This document shows positions 35,946 through 44,412 of a stretch of 64,000 nt of DNA, one piece after another. The DNA lies in assembly GCA_015075305.1 (NCBI GenBank), contig JABTUS010000006.1, forward strand, positions 124,001 to 188,000. The letters run 5' to 3'. Position 1 is the stretch's first letter. Every line of letters starts with the position of its first letter. This stretch comes from Opitutaceae bacterium (GTDB taxonomy: Bacteria; Verrucomicrobiota; Verrucomicrobiia; Opitutales; Opitutaceae). Under the pieces are notes generated by a model. The model had not been told where the DNA came from. It worked only from the letters and a program-made list of their open reading frames with translations, and did not search any database. A program made the position numbers and the translations under genes.

Positions 35946-37412
35946 ATGAGCTTTTCCACCATTCTCTCCACTGTCGTTGTTTTGATCATGATGCTGCCCG
36001 CGATGGCTCCGGCCGTCGAGAGGAGCCGGCCTGCTGAAACCGCGAGGCCCGAGATCAAGGTGGACTCCACGGCGCTTGAAAACAGGCCTGGTGCGGCGAT
36101 CGCGAGCTACGCGGATGTCGTGCAGACTGCCCAGCGCGCCGTCGTATCCGTCAACGTCACCAAGATCATCACGCAACGCCGCGCGGGGAATCCACTGCTC
36201 GACCAGTTCTTCGGGGGGCGGCTGCCCAGGGAACGCGAGGCGCGCGAGCAGGGCATCGGCTCGGGGGTCATTGTATCCAGGAACGGATACATTCTCACGA
36301 ACAACCATGTGGTGGAGGGTGCGGATGCGCTGAATGTGACGCTGCCGGACGAGCGGGAGTTCACGGCGCGCGTGATCGGTGCGGATCCGCAGACGGATGT
36401 GGCGGTGATCAAGGTCGATGCCGACGATCTTCCCGCGCTGACCCTCGCCGATTCCGACAGGATGCGGGTGGGTGATGTGGTCTTTGCCATAGGCAACGCC
36501 CTGGGGATCGGACAGACCGTGACCATGGGCATCGTGTCCGCACTTGGACGCAACAATCTCGGTCTCCTGGACCGGGAGGATCAGGTGGGGTATGAAAACT
36601 TCATCCAGACGGACGCGGCGATCAACATGGGCAATTCCGGCGGTGCTCTCATCGACGCAAAAGGGCGCCTCGTCGGCATCAACACCGCGATTGTCTCAAC
36701 CACGCGTGGAAACATCGGCATAGGCTTCGCCATCCCCGTAAACCTCGCCTCGATGGTCATGCACAGCCTGGTGGAGACGGGTTCGGTGGCGCGGGGATTT
36801 CTGGGCGTGAATGTGGATCCGCTCACGGCGAACCTTGCGGAGGCGATGGGCCTTGGAAAGGAGGCTCGCGGGGTGATTGTCACGCAGGTGGAGCCGGGCA
36901 GCCCGGCGGAGAAGGCGGGGTTGAGGCAGGGTGATGCGATCCTTTCCATCAACGAACGCACCGTGGCTTCCCGTCAGGATCTGCGCCTGTTCATCTCCCA
37001 GTTTGCCCCCGGCACGGAAGTACGTGTGAAGACGGTCAGGGTTGACGGCAGGGGGCGCCGGCGCGGCGGCGGGCAACCAACGGAAATGGAAATGACCGTC
37101 AAGCTTGGGAAGCGAAACGACGGTATCGGAAACGATGAGATTCTTGCCGGCGTCAGGGTTGCCTTGGTCACGGATGAGGTGAGGGAGCGGCTGAATCTCG
37201 AGGATCGGGTGAAGGGTCTCGTGGTCACGGAGGTCGACCCGGCATCGCCTTTTGCCGAACAATTCGCGCCGAATGTGGTCATTCTCGAGGTCAACCGTGT
37301 TCCCGTGAACAGCCTCGAAGCGGCACGCGAAGCGATCGTGAACGGACAGAACAATCTTTTCCTCGTCTACTATCGCAGAGCCTACCGCTATCTGCCTGTT
37401 CCCGTGCCCTGA
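35946..37412 (+). CDS. periplasmic serine protease HtrA/DegP family
   Basis: A 488-aa secreted chymotrypsin-fold protease with two PDZ domains. The signal sequence is STILSTVVVLIMMLPAMAPA. The complete triad is His121 (LTNNHVVEG), Asp151 (PQTDVAVIK) and Ser231 (NMGNSGGAL). PDZ1 is at about 280-370 (RGFLGVNVDPL, VEPGSPAEKAGLRQGD) and PDZ2 at about 395-480 (AGVRVALVTDEVRERLNL, VDPASPFAEQ). It degrades or refolds damaged envelope proteins, which fits its place downstream of the envelope-biogenesis genes. Confidence 0.93.
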   Translation: MSFSTILSTVVVLIMMLPAMAPAVERSRPAETARPEIKVDSTALENRPGAAIASYADVVQTAQRAVVSVNVTKIITQRRAGNPLLDQFFGGRLPREREAREQGIGSGVIVSRNGYILTNNHVVEGADALNVTLPDEREFTARVIGADPQTDVAVIKVDADDLPALTLADSDRMRVGDVVFAIGNALGIGQTVTMGIVSALGRNNLGLLDREDQVGYENFIQTDAAINMGNSGGALIDAKGRLVGINTAIVSTTRGNIGIGFAIPVNLASMVMHSLVETGSVARGFLGVNVDPLTANLAEAMGLGKEARGVIVTQVEPGSPAEKAGLRQGDAILSINERTVASRQDLRLFISQFAPGTEVRVKTVRVDGRGRRRGGGQPTEMEMTVKLGKRNDGIGNDEILAGVRVALVTDEVRERLNLEDRVKGLVVTEVDPASPFAEQFAPNVVILEVNRVPVNSLEAAREAIVNGQNNLFLVYYRRAYRYLPVPVP

Positions 37413-37450
37413 GCGAACGCGCCGGCTGCCGAGCCACACAGACGCGGATT

Positions 37451-38029
37451 TCAGCTGCCGGGCTTCTCAATTGGGATTTTCTTGAGCGAATCCGGAAGTG
37501 CGTCAGGAGCGTGGGTGGGAAAACTCAGCTCGAGCAGCGAGAAGGAAGGAACTTCGAACCTTGCGCTCTTTTCGCTGCGATCGACGAGCATGGCGACCGC
37601 GGCGGGCTCGCCTCCATTTTTTCGGACAATGTCCAGGCATTCGATGACGCGGCCGCCACGGGTGACCACATCCTCGACGATGAGAACCTTTTCCCCGGGG
37701 GAGAGCTTGAACCCTCGTCGCAGGACCAGGACATTGTTTTCCTTTTCAGCAAAAATGTAACGGGCTTTCGACTGGCGCGCGACCTCCTGGCCGATGACGA
37801 GGCCTCCCATCGCCGGTGCGAGAACGGTTGTGAAGGCGATCTCCGGCCTCGCATGGATCTTTCGAAGGAGGAGTTCGGTGAGACGGGTGACCGCGTCCAT
37901 GTGCTGGCAGACCTGGGCGCACTGGAAGTAGTATTCGCTATGGAGGCCCGAACGGAGGACAAAATGGCCGCGGAGCAGGGCCTTGGTGCGAGTGAAGATT
38001 TCCAGAACCTCTGTCTGTTGGGCGTCCAT
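37451..38029 (-). CDS. pyrE: orotate phosphoribosyltransferase
   Basis: This 192-aa enzyme converts orotate and PRPP to OMP. The frame extends to 38284, but the family starts at MDAQQTEVLEIFTRTKALLRGHFVLRSGLHS, so ATG 38029 is used. Recognisable parts are YYFQCAQV, LAPAMGGLVIGQEVAR, and the PRPP-binding motif VLIVEDVVTRGGRVIECLDIV, with a catalytic Lys in FAEKENN. It converges with htrA (39 bp apart) and diverges from the next gene with a 121-bp promoter region between. carA lies 1 kb away, so pyrimidine genes are loosely grouped. Confidence 0.94.
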   Translation of the reverse strand: MDAQQTEVLEIFTRTKALLRGHFVLRSGLHSEYYFQCAQVCQHMDAVTRLTELLLRKIHARPEIAFTTVLAPAMGGLVIGQEVARQSKARYIFAEKENNVLVLRRGFKLSPGEKVLIVEDVVTRGGRVIECLDIVRKNGGEPAAVAMLVDRSEKSARFEVPSFSLLELSFPTHAPDALPDSLKKIPIEKPGS

Positions 38030-38150
38030 TTCAGAGAACGCTGGAGGCTGCAACCCGGCGTGCCAAAGGGATTTTTTGGATATCCCGCGCGCGAGCCGGG
38101 AGCGTCCATCAGGACCTTGCACAGTGTCGCATCTGCGGCATACTGTCGCT

Positions 38151-38993
38151 GTGGTCATTGAACGCACACCACTTGAGGATGAACTGGGCGACGTGCTCGA
38201 CAAGGCGCTGCGTCGTTGTGACATCACTGAAGCCCTGCTGGCGCAACGCTCAGGCGTGCCGGAATCCAAGATACGCGACGCCATCGACTATCGCTACGAG
38301 CTGGACGCGGTGGAACTGAACCGCATCGCCTCAATTCTGGGTCTCAATGAAGTCGGATTTCGCGCCATTGCGGAGGGCCGCTATCCCGTTCCGGAGGTGT
38401 GCGGGCTCCCTTTCTGCCTTTACCCGCTGCGCATGCCGCATGGCATTGGAGTGGCAAACGCCTACGTGGTGGCGGATTGTTCGCGGCAGAATGGCATTTT
38501 GTTCGATGCCGGCCCGAGTGCCGCCGGATTGCGCCGGCTATGGCCGGCGCGCATTCGTGATCTCGACGCTGTGTTTGTGACCCATGCGGAGACCGAGCAT
38601 GTCGGAGGTCTGGAGGAAGCACGGATGCGAGGGAGTCCGCCAATATTCGCTCCGCCCGGGAGCAGTCTGCCAGGCTCGACGCTGGTTGGTGAGGGCGCCA
38701 AACTGGAATTTGCGGGTTTCACTGTGGAGGTTTGGGGTACGCCCGGACACACGGAGGCGCATAACTGCTATCTTGTCAGGGCGACCGCGGCACGGGCTGG
38801 GGCGGCGCTGCTGGTTTCAGGAGATCTGATATTCGCGGGCTCTGTTGGGAGCGCTTTCTTCTGCCGGGACCGCATGCAGGCAAGCACACGGCGCATTTTC
38901 CATCAATTGCCCCCATCGACGGTCATCGCGCCGGGACACGGTCCGTTGACGACAATCGAGAACGAGCGCGCCTACAATCCGTTTGCCGTCTGA
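38151..38993 (+). CDS. helix-turn-helix plus metallo-beta-lactamase-fold fusion protein
   Basis: 280 aa from GTG 38151. Residues 1-80 look like an XRE-type HTH (DITEALLAQRSGVPESKIRDAIDYRYELDAVELNRIASILGL). Residues 85-280 form a glyoxalase-II-like metallo-hydrolase with His200 (GTPGHTE), Asp225 (SGDLIFAG) and His263 (APGHGPLTTIENE). The primary metal motif, normally HxHxDH, reads His145-Ala-Glu147-Thr-Glu149-His150, so the second His and the Asp are both Glu. The fold is clear, but activity may be altered or the site may be a sensor. It diverges from pyrE and converges with carA. Function unknown. Confidence 0.8.
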   Translation: MVIERTPLEDELGDVLDKALRRCDITEALLAQRSGVPESKIRDAIDYRYELDAVELNRIASILGLNEVGFRAIAEGRYPVPEVCGLPFCLYPLRMPHGIGVANAYVVADCSRQNGILFDAGPSAAGLRRLWPARIRDLDAVFVTHAETEHVGGLEEARMRGSPPIFAPPGSSLPGSTLVGEGAKLEFAGFTVEVWGTPGHTEAHNCYLVRATAARAGAALLVSGDLIFAGSVGSAFFCRDRMQASTRRIFHQLPPSTVIAPGHGPLTTIENERAYNPFAV

Positions 38994-39024
38994 TCCTGTC
39001 GAGAGTGCGGTGCCGCAGGGCGCA

Positions 39025-40197
39025 TCAAGCCTTGCCGGCTTTTCGTGCTTCAACGAGCCGGTAAAAGTCGGTGAAAAGCGGGTCGGCGTCGTTGGGTCCT
39101 GGAGCGGCTTCCGGGTGGTACTGCACTGAAAAGACAGGCAGCGAGGAATGTCGCAGGCCCTCGACGGTGTCATCGTTGAGGTTGATTTCGGTGACCTTCG
39201 CCCCTGATTTCTCCAAGCTTCTGGGGTCCGTGGCGAATCCGTGATTTTGCGCCGTTATGGACACTTTTCCGGTTTCGAGATTCTTGACCGGCTGGTTGCC
39301 ACCGCGGTGGCCGAACTTCAGCTTGAATGTCGAACCGCCCAGTGCGTGCGTGAGCATCTGGTGTCCGAGGCAGATGCCGAAAATCGGGAAATCAGGAAGC
39401 AGATTGATGACCGTCTTGTGCACGTAGTCCAAGGCGGCGGGATCTCCGGGGCCGTTGGAAAGAAACACGCAGTCCGGGCGGTGTTCGCGAATGAGCTCCG
39501 GTGCGGCCATGGCGGGAAAGACCTGCACATCAAAACCATGGTTCACCAGCTTTCGGAATATCGAATGCTTCGCGCCGTAGTCGAAGGCGGCCACGCGGAA
39601 GCGCCTTGCGGGAGGCGGAGCGGCGTTCATTGTGGTGCCCACGGGAAGATAGGAGGCGTTGAAGTTGGCCGGATCGTCCTCCTTCCAGAGAAAGGGCTCG
39701 CTTGCGGTAACGCTGCGTACGTAGTCGGCGCCCGCCATGTCCCGCCAGGACCGTGCCAGCCGGACCGCCTCGGTGTCGCTTATCGGCAGGGTGCTCAGGC
39801 AGCATTTCATGGCGCCGTCGACACGCAGTTTTTTTGTCAGGGCGCGTGTATCAATTTCGCTGATACCGGGAATGCCGTGGCGCTTCAGGTAGTCGCTGAG
39901 AGACTGTTCGCTGCGCCAGTTGGAGACGACCGGCGACAGCTCCCTCACGACGAGCCCCGAGCACTTGGGGATCTTCGCCTCGGAATCGGCGCCCGTGATC
40001 CCGTAATTGCCTATTTGCACTGCGGTAAGGGTCACAATCTGGCCGAAGTAGGAGGGGTCTGTGACGATTTCCTGATAGCCCGTCATCGAGGTGTTGAATA
40101 CACATTCCCCGGCAACCGTGGCATCGGCTCCAAAGGCCATCCCTCGGAAGAGGGAGCCGTCTTCAAGTGCAAGGAGTGCGGGCTTGGATGTGGACAT
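39025..40197 (-). CDS. carA: carbamoyl-phosphate synthase small (glutaminase) subunit
   Basis: A 390-aa subunit that hydrolyses glutamine and passes ammonia to CarB for arginine and pyrimidine synthesis. The N-terminal CPSase domain (LALEDGSLFRGMAFGADATVAGECVFNTSMTGYQE) precedes a class I glutaminase domain with the Cys nucleophile in FGICLGHQML and the His-Glu pair in VFSVQYHPEAAPGP. Length matches the family. carB is not in the window. It diverges from the kamA-like gene with 142 bp between starts. Confidence 0.96.
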   Translation of the reverse strand: MSTSKPALLALEDGSLFRGMAFGADATVAGECVFNTSMTGYQEIVTDPSYFGQIVTLTAVQIGNYGITGADSEAKIPKCSGLVVRELSPVVSNWRSEQSLSDYLKRHGIPGISEIDTRALTKKLRVDGAMKCCLSTLPISDTEAVRLARSWRDMAGADYVRSVTASEPFLWKEDDPANFNASYLPVGTTMNAAPPPARRFRVAAFDYGAKHSIFRKLVNHGFDVQVFPAMAAPELIREHRPDCVFLSNGPGDPAALDYVHKTVINLLPDFPIFGICLGHQMLTHALGGSTFKLKFGHRGGNQPVKNLETGKVSITAQNHGFATDPRSLEKSGAKVTEINLNDDTVEGLRHSSLPVFSVQYHPEAAPGPNDADPLFTDFYRLVEARKAGKA

Positions 40198-40339
40198 TAA
40201 AGCCGAACGAAAGGATGCGAATGCGCTTCTGCCAAGGGTTTTCCGACATTGACCACATTTCCGGCATCCCGACCGGCGATGAACAATGTGGTGTGTCGTT
40301 TGACATCAATGGCTAGGCACCTGATTGTCCCTGAACTCG

Positions 40340-41551
40340 ATGGCATACCAAGAAGATCGTTCGGTTTGGTTTGAAGGGCAGGGCCTTTGGCAGCATGTGC
40401 CCGCAACACAGTGGCAGGACTGGATCTGGCAGCTCAAGAATCGCATCACGACGCTGGATCAGTTGGAAATGTACATGACGCTGACCCCGGAGGAACGCAG
40501 GGGAGTCGCCTTTGCCGGCAAGAAACTGGCGCTGGCAATTACTCCGTACTTTTTCAATCTAATCGATCGCAACGATCCCAATTGCCCGATTCGCAAACAG
40601 GTCATCCCTCGCGAAGGAGAGATGTATGTCGCGAAGGAGGAAATGCTCGATTCGCTCGGCGAGGATGAGCATTCGCCAGTACCCGGGCTGGTCCACCGGT
40701 ATCCGGACCGCGTGCTATTCCTGGTGACAGATCGCTGTGCATCCTATTGCCGCTATTGCACCCGCAGCAGGCTCGTGTCCAACGCCCAGGACTACAATTT
40801 TCATCCCGAGTACGAGCAGGGATTGCGATACATTGAATCCCATCCGGAGGTTCGCGACGTCCTGCTTTCGGGAGGAGATCCCTTGCTTCTGTCAGACAAG
40901 AAGATCGAGCACCTGCTAAGTCGCCTGCGGGCTATCAAACACGTTGAGTTCATCCGGATTGGGTCGCGAATCCCCGTCTTTCTTCCCCAGCGCATCACTC
41001 CCGAGCTCTGTGAAATTTTCAGGAAATACGGACCGATCTGGATGAGTATTCACGTGAACCATCCGAAGGAAGCGACCGCGGAGCTGCGAGATGCGTGTGA
41101 GCGACTTTCCTTTGCCGGCGTGCCGCTAGGAAACCAGAGCGTGCTCCTGGCGGGCGTGAATGATGACGTTGACGTTATGAAGGCGCTGGTCCACCGCCTG
41201 TTGCGGATGCGCGTACGGCCCTACTATCTCTACCAAATGGATCTCATCACGGGAGGATCCCACTTCAAGGTCGATGTACGGAAGGGTTTGGAAATCATTG
41301 AAGGTCTGAGAGGTTACACCACGGGATATGCTGTTCCTCAATATGTGATCGATGCTCCTGGCGGGGGAGGAAAAGTTCCGCTCAATCCGAACTATGTCCA
41401 CGCGATTACTGAGGACGAAGTCATCTTCCACAACTATGAGGGGCGCGAGTTCAGGTATCCGTTGAAGTCAACCCAACTGACTGTTTCCGAGGATGCGCGT
41501 GCCATCATGAACGAAGTGAGTGGAGCGGGAAAAATTTCAGAAAAAAATTGA
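40340..41551 (+). CDS. kamA: KamA-family radical SAM enzyme (lysine 2,3-aminomutase-like)
   Basis: A 403-aa radical SAM and PLP enzyme. The frame opens at TTG 40325, but ATG 40340 (MAYQEDRSVWFEGQGLW) is preferred. The cluster-binding motif is Cys133-x3-Cys137-x2-Cys140 (DRCASYCRYC). Other family segments are DVLLSGGDPLLLSDKKIEHLLSRL, RIGSRIPVFLPQRIT and RPYYLYQMDLITGGSHFKV, with a PLP Lys candidate near AVPQYVIDAPGGGGKVPL. It interconverts alpha- and beta-lysine in characterised members; beta-lysine can be an osmolyte or a modification of EF-P. No EpmA-like partner is present here. Confidence 0.88.
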   Translation: MAYQEDRSVWFEGQGLWQHVPATQWQDWIWQLKNRITTLDQLEMYMTLTPEERRGVAFAGKKLALAITPYFFNLIDRNDPNCPIRKQVIPREGEMYVAKEEMLDSLGEDEHSPVPGLVHRYPDRVLFLVTDRCASYCRYCTRSRLVSNAQDYNFHPEYEQGLRYIESHPEVRDVLLSGGDPLLLSDKKIEHLLSRLRAIKHVEFIRIGSRIPVFLPQRITPELCEIFRKYGPIWMSIHVNHPKEATAELRDACERLSFAGVPLGNQSVLLAGVNDDVDVMKALVHRLLRMRVRPYYLYQMDLITGGSHFKVDVRKGLEIIEGLRGYTTGYAVPQYVIDAPGGGGKVPLNPNYVHAITEDEVIFHNYEGREFRYPLKSTQLTVSEDARAIMNEVSGAGKISEKN

Positions 41552-41586
41552 GCGAAACTGAAAACACCGCGTCTACCTTTACGTAC

Positions 41587-41615
41587 ACAACTGACGCTTA
41601 GGTAACGGCAGTTGT
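41587..41615 (+). other. hairpin downstream of kamA
   Basis: ACAACTG (41587-41593) pairs with CAGTTGT (41609-41615), with further weak pairing inside, then TTTGTAGTT. Together with the strong hairpin at 41651 it could form a small structured RNA or a two-part terminator. Confidence 0.35.
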
Positions 41616-41650
41616 TTGTAGTTCTTACGGTTTGCTTGGTGTTAGGTCAC

Positions 41651-41678
41651 AAGGCCGCCTCTGAAAAGAGGCGGCCTT
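41651..41678. terminator. strong stem-loop between kamA and the aldo/keto reductase gene
   Basis: A perfect 12-bp stem, AAGGCCGCCTCT (41651-41662) and AGAGGCGGCCTT (41667-41678), with a GAAA tetraloop, in the 194 bp between convergent genes. A T tract is nearly absent on both sides, so it may be a bidirectional terminator or the 3' stem of a small RNA. Confidence 0.6.
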
Positions 41679-41745
41679 AGTGTTTGCGGTGAAGGGGAAA
41701 CAGCGAGCGATCGCTCGTATCTCGGGCACTTTTGGACGTCTCGAC

Positions 41746-42654
41746 TTAGCAGGCGTTCAATGCTGAGAGAAGGGAAGGCTCGTCCACCTTCAACGCGTCA
41801 AACGCCTGGTCGATGTGAGAAAGGGAACGGCCGCCGATGAGTACCGAGGTGATGCCTGGCTGGTGCAGCGCCCACACCAGGGCCAAGTGCGACATTGTTT
41901 GACCCGTTTGATCCGCAAGTTTCGCAAGGTTTTCCAAGCGGCGCGCCGCGGTCGGCTGGAAGTAGATCGCCTGATGTCCGGGAATGACGTCAAAACGCGA
42001 TCCCGGTTGAACACCCTCCCGGTGCTTGCCTGTCAGAAAGCCGGCGCCCAGGGGGCTGTAGGTGACAATGCCGACACCATTTTCCCGGCAGAGCGCGCGC
42101 AGTGCGTCATCAACGTCCCGAACCGCGAGGTTGTTGTTGTTCTGGATGAATTGAAAACGGGTGAGACCAAGTGCCGACTGACGGGCGAGTGTCGCGCGGA
42201 GTTGTTCGCCGGAAAAGTTGCTGGCTCCGATATGACGAACGCGCCCGCAGTGCACGAGCCGGTCGAGTGCTCCCAGTGTTTCAGTCGTTTCGACCTGGGG
42301 GTCCCACTTGTGCAGATAGAGCAGATCGATGACTTGCACTCCGATGCGATCCGCGCTGGCTGCAACGGCGCTGTCGAGCGCCGCGGGCGAATAGGGCGGC
42401 AGGACCTTTGTCGCGACAGTAACACTTGTCCGGAGCGACTCGTGGGATGCCAGCCAGGCGCCGACAATCCGTTCGGACTCACCGGCCGAATAGGCGGCCG
42501 CGGTGTCGATGTGCGTCATGCCGCGCGCGACGGCGTGATCGATCAATGCATGAGCGGCGGCGGCATCGATCTCCCGTCCAAACGTGGCGCCACCCAGGCT
42601 CAGGCGGCTTATGGTGAGGTTCGCGGGTAGGGGGAGTCCGGGTGAAAGGGGCAT
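41746..42654 (-). CDS. aldo/keto reductase
   Basis: A 302-aa TIM-barrel NAD(P)H-dependent oxidoreductase. The catalytic tetrad is visible: Asp in HIDTAAAY, Tyr in AAAYSAGESE, Lys in VATKVLPP and His in LLYLHKWDP. The cofactor segment near RHIGASNFS and ITSVLIGGRSLSHIDQAFDAL closes the fold. It starts 15 bp after the aldehyde dehydrogenase on the same strand, so the two probably form an operon for an aldehyde or sugar-derived substrate. Confidence 0.92.
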   Translation of the reverse strand: MPLSPGLPLPANLTISRLSLGGATFGREIDAAAAHALIDHAVARGMTHIDTAAAYSAGESERIVGAWLASHESLRTSVTVATKVLPPYSPAALDSAVAASADRIGVQVIDLLYLHKWDPQVETTETLGALDRLVHCGRVRHIGASNFSGEQLRATLARQSALGLTRFQFIQNNNNLAVRDVDDALRALCRENGVGIVTYSPLGAGFLTGKHREGVQPGSRFDVIPGHQAIYFQPTAARRLENLAKLADQTGQTMSHLALVWALHQPGITSVLIGGRSLSHIDQAFDALKVDEPSLLSALNAC

Positions 42655-42669
42655 GCGTTGTTGGTGGAT

Positions 42670-44115
42670 TCAGGTGCGAAGGCCGGGCGGTGTTCGGATG
42701 ACCAGGTTGCGGATTTCTGTCATGTCCTCCATCGCAAAGCGCACGCCCTCGCGTCCGAGGCCGCTGTCCTTCACTCCTCCATAAGGCATGTGGTCGACAC
42801 GCCAGGAAGGCACATCACCGACAATCACGCCGCCGACCTCCAGTTCATCCCACGCACGCTGCATCTTGTAGAGATCGCGTGTGAACACGCCGGCCTGCAG
42901 GCCGAATGCGCTGTCGTTTGCCATGCGCAGCGCCTCGTCGAAATCGTCGTAGGCGGACAGGACGGCAACGGGTCCGAATGCCTCGCACCTGCAGACGTCC
43001 TGGTCGGAGGGAACATTCTCGAGCAGGGTGGCCGGAAGCATGGAGCCGCTGCGTTTGCCCCCGCAAAGGAGCCGAGCGCCAGCCTGCTGCGCGGACTGAA
43101 TCCACGCTTCGAGGCGGCGCGCCTCGCTCTCGGAGATCATCGGGCCGATAAAAGTCTTCTCGTCCTTGGGATCGCCACAAACGAGAGTTTGCGTACGCGC
43201 GACAAGCAGGTCCTTCACCTTCGTGTAAATCGACCGGTGGATCAGGACACGCTGGACGCTGATGCAACTCTGCCCCGATTGATAGAAGGCTCCGAACACA
43301 ATCCTCGCGACGGCATCTTCAAGATCCGTCCAGTCCGGTTCGATGATGCACGCGGCGTTGCCGCCGAGTTCAAGCACCACCTTCTTTTTTCCGGATCGCG
43401 CCTTGAGGGCCCATCCCACATCGGGCGAACCGGTGAAGCTGAGAAGCTTCAGACGCTCGTCCGTGGTGAACAGGTCCGCGCCGTCCCGCTGGCAGGGCAG
43501 GATGGAAAAGGCGCCGGCGGGCAGATCCGTTTCAGCAAGGACTTCGCCGATCAGGAGTGCGCCGATGGGAGTCCGGCTGGCGGGTTTGAGGACAAACGGG
43601 CAGCCGACGGCGATTGCCGGGGCGATCTTGTGGGCTGCGAGATTCAACGGAAAGTTGAATGGCGAGATGAAGGAACAGGCGCCAATCGGCACGCGACGAT
43701 ACATGCCGCGATACCCGCGGGAGCGCGGCGAGATCTCGAGGTTCATGACCTCACCGCCCATGCGCGTCGCTTCCTCGGCGGCTATCTTGAACGTGTCAAT
43801 CAGTCGGCTGACCTCGCCGCGACTGTCCGTGATCGGCTTCCCCGCCTCGATGCACAGTGCCTGTGCGAGTTCCTCGCGCCGGTCCGTAAAGCGTGCCACG
43901 CAGTGCGTCAGCACCGCCTTGCGCTCGTAGGCGGGGAGGTGGCGCATGGGGGCTTCGGCCGCGTGGGCAGAGGCGATCGCCTGCTCGATGATGCCACGAT
44001 CCGCATTGGCGACGCGGGTCGCCGGAAGCCCAGTGTACTTGTCCGCAACCACGAGATCCTGATTTGGGCTTTCAGGTCGGTTTGCCAGGTACAATGGATA
44101 CGATGACTTGAGCAT
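42670..44115 (-). CDS. NAD(P)-dependent aldehyde dehydrogenase
   Basis: 481 aa from ATG 44115 (MLKSSYPLYLANRP); an upstream ATG at 44160 gives a less typical N-terminus. Conserved parts: the Asn region ISPFNFPLNLAAHKIAPAIA, the cofactor loop LSFTGSPDVGW, general base Glu in VVLELGGNAA, the nucleophile Cys in YQSGQSCISVQ, and EAFGPVAVLSAYDDFDEAL. The pattern is close to lactaldehyde/glyceraldehyde-3-phosphate type (GapN-like) enzymes. The upstream 297-bp divergent region is shared with the exported cytochrome/DUF1549 gene. Confidence 0.93.
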   Translation of the reverse strand: MLKSSYPLYLANRPESPNQDLVVADKYTGLPATRVANADRGIIEQAIASAHAAEAPMRHLPAYERKAVLTHCVARFTDRREELAQALCIEAGKPITDSRGEVSRLIDTFKIAAEEATRMGGEVMNLEISPRSRGYRGMYRRVPIGACSFISPFNFPLNLAAHKIAPAIAVGCPFVLKPASRTPIGALLIGEVLAETDLPAGAFSILPCQRDGADLFTTDERLKLLSFTGSPDVGWALKARSGKKKVVLELGGNAACIIEPDWTDLEDAVARIVFGAFYQSGQSCISVQRVLIHRSIYTKVKDLLVARTQTLVCGDPKDEKTFIGPMISESEARRLEAWIQSAQQAGARLLCGGKRSGSMLPATLLENVPSDQDVCRCEAFGPVAVLSAYDDFDEALRMANDSAFGLQAGVFTRDLYKMQRAWDELEVGGVIVGDVPSWRVDHMPYGGVKDSGLGREGVRFAMEDMTEIRNLVIRTPPGLRT

Positions 44116-44412
44116 GGGATGCCTTTTCGTTGTGGACCTTCGCTTCGCAGAAATGAGCACAGGATCCGATGCATGTTATGCAAAGCCGTGTGCGTTGCAA
44201 TTGGCACGCTCAACCTACTGGTGAGGGGGGATGACCACTGGCTGAATTGCGCCATGGCGGGGCAATCTCCTGCTTCGGTAGAAATGCGACCCATGGAATA
44301 ATTGAACGCGCGCCGGGCTTGCGATTTCACGATATTTGCTGGTGGAAATCAGCGCCATCGGGCGCGTTTCGATTGGCAAACTCATGATGCCCCGGCAACG
44401 TCGCGTCATCTC

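Noticed and set aside
42658-44106. 482-aa plus-strand frame opposite the aldehyde dehydrogenase
   Set aside because: Antisense shadow of a gene with all catalytic residues.
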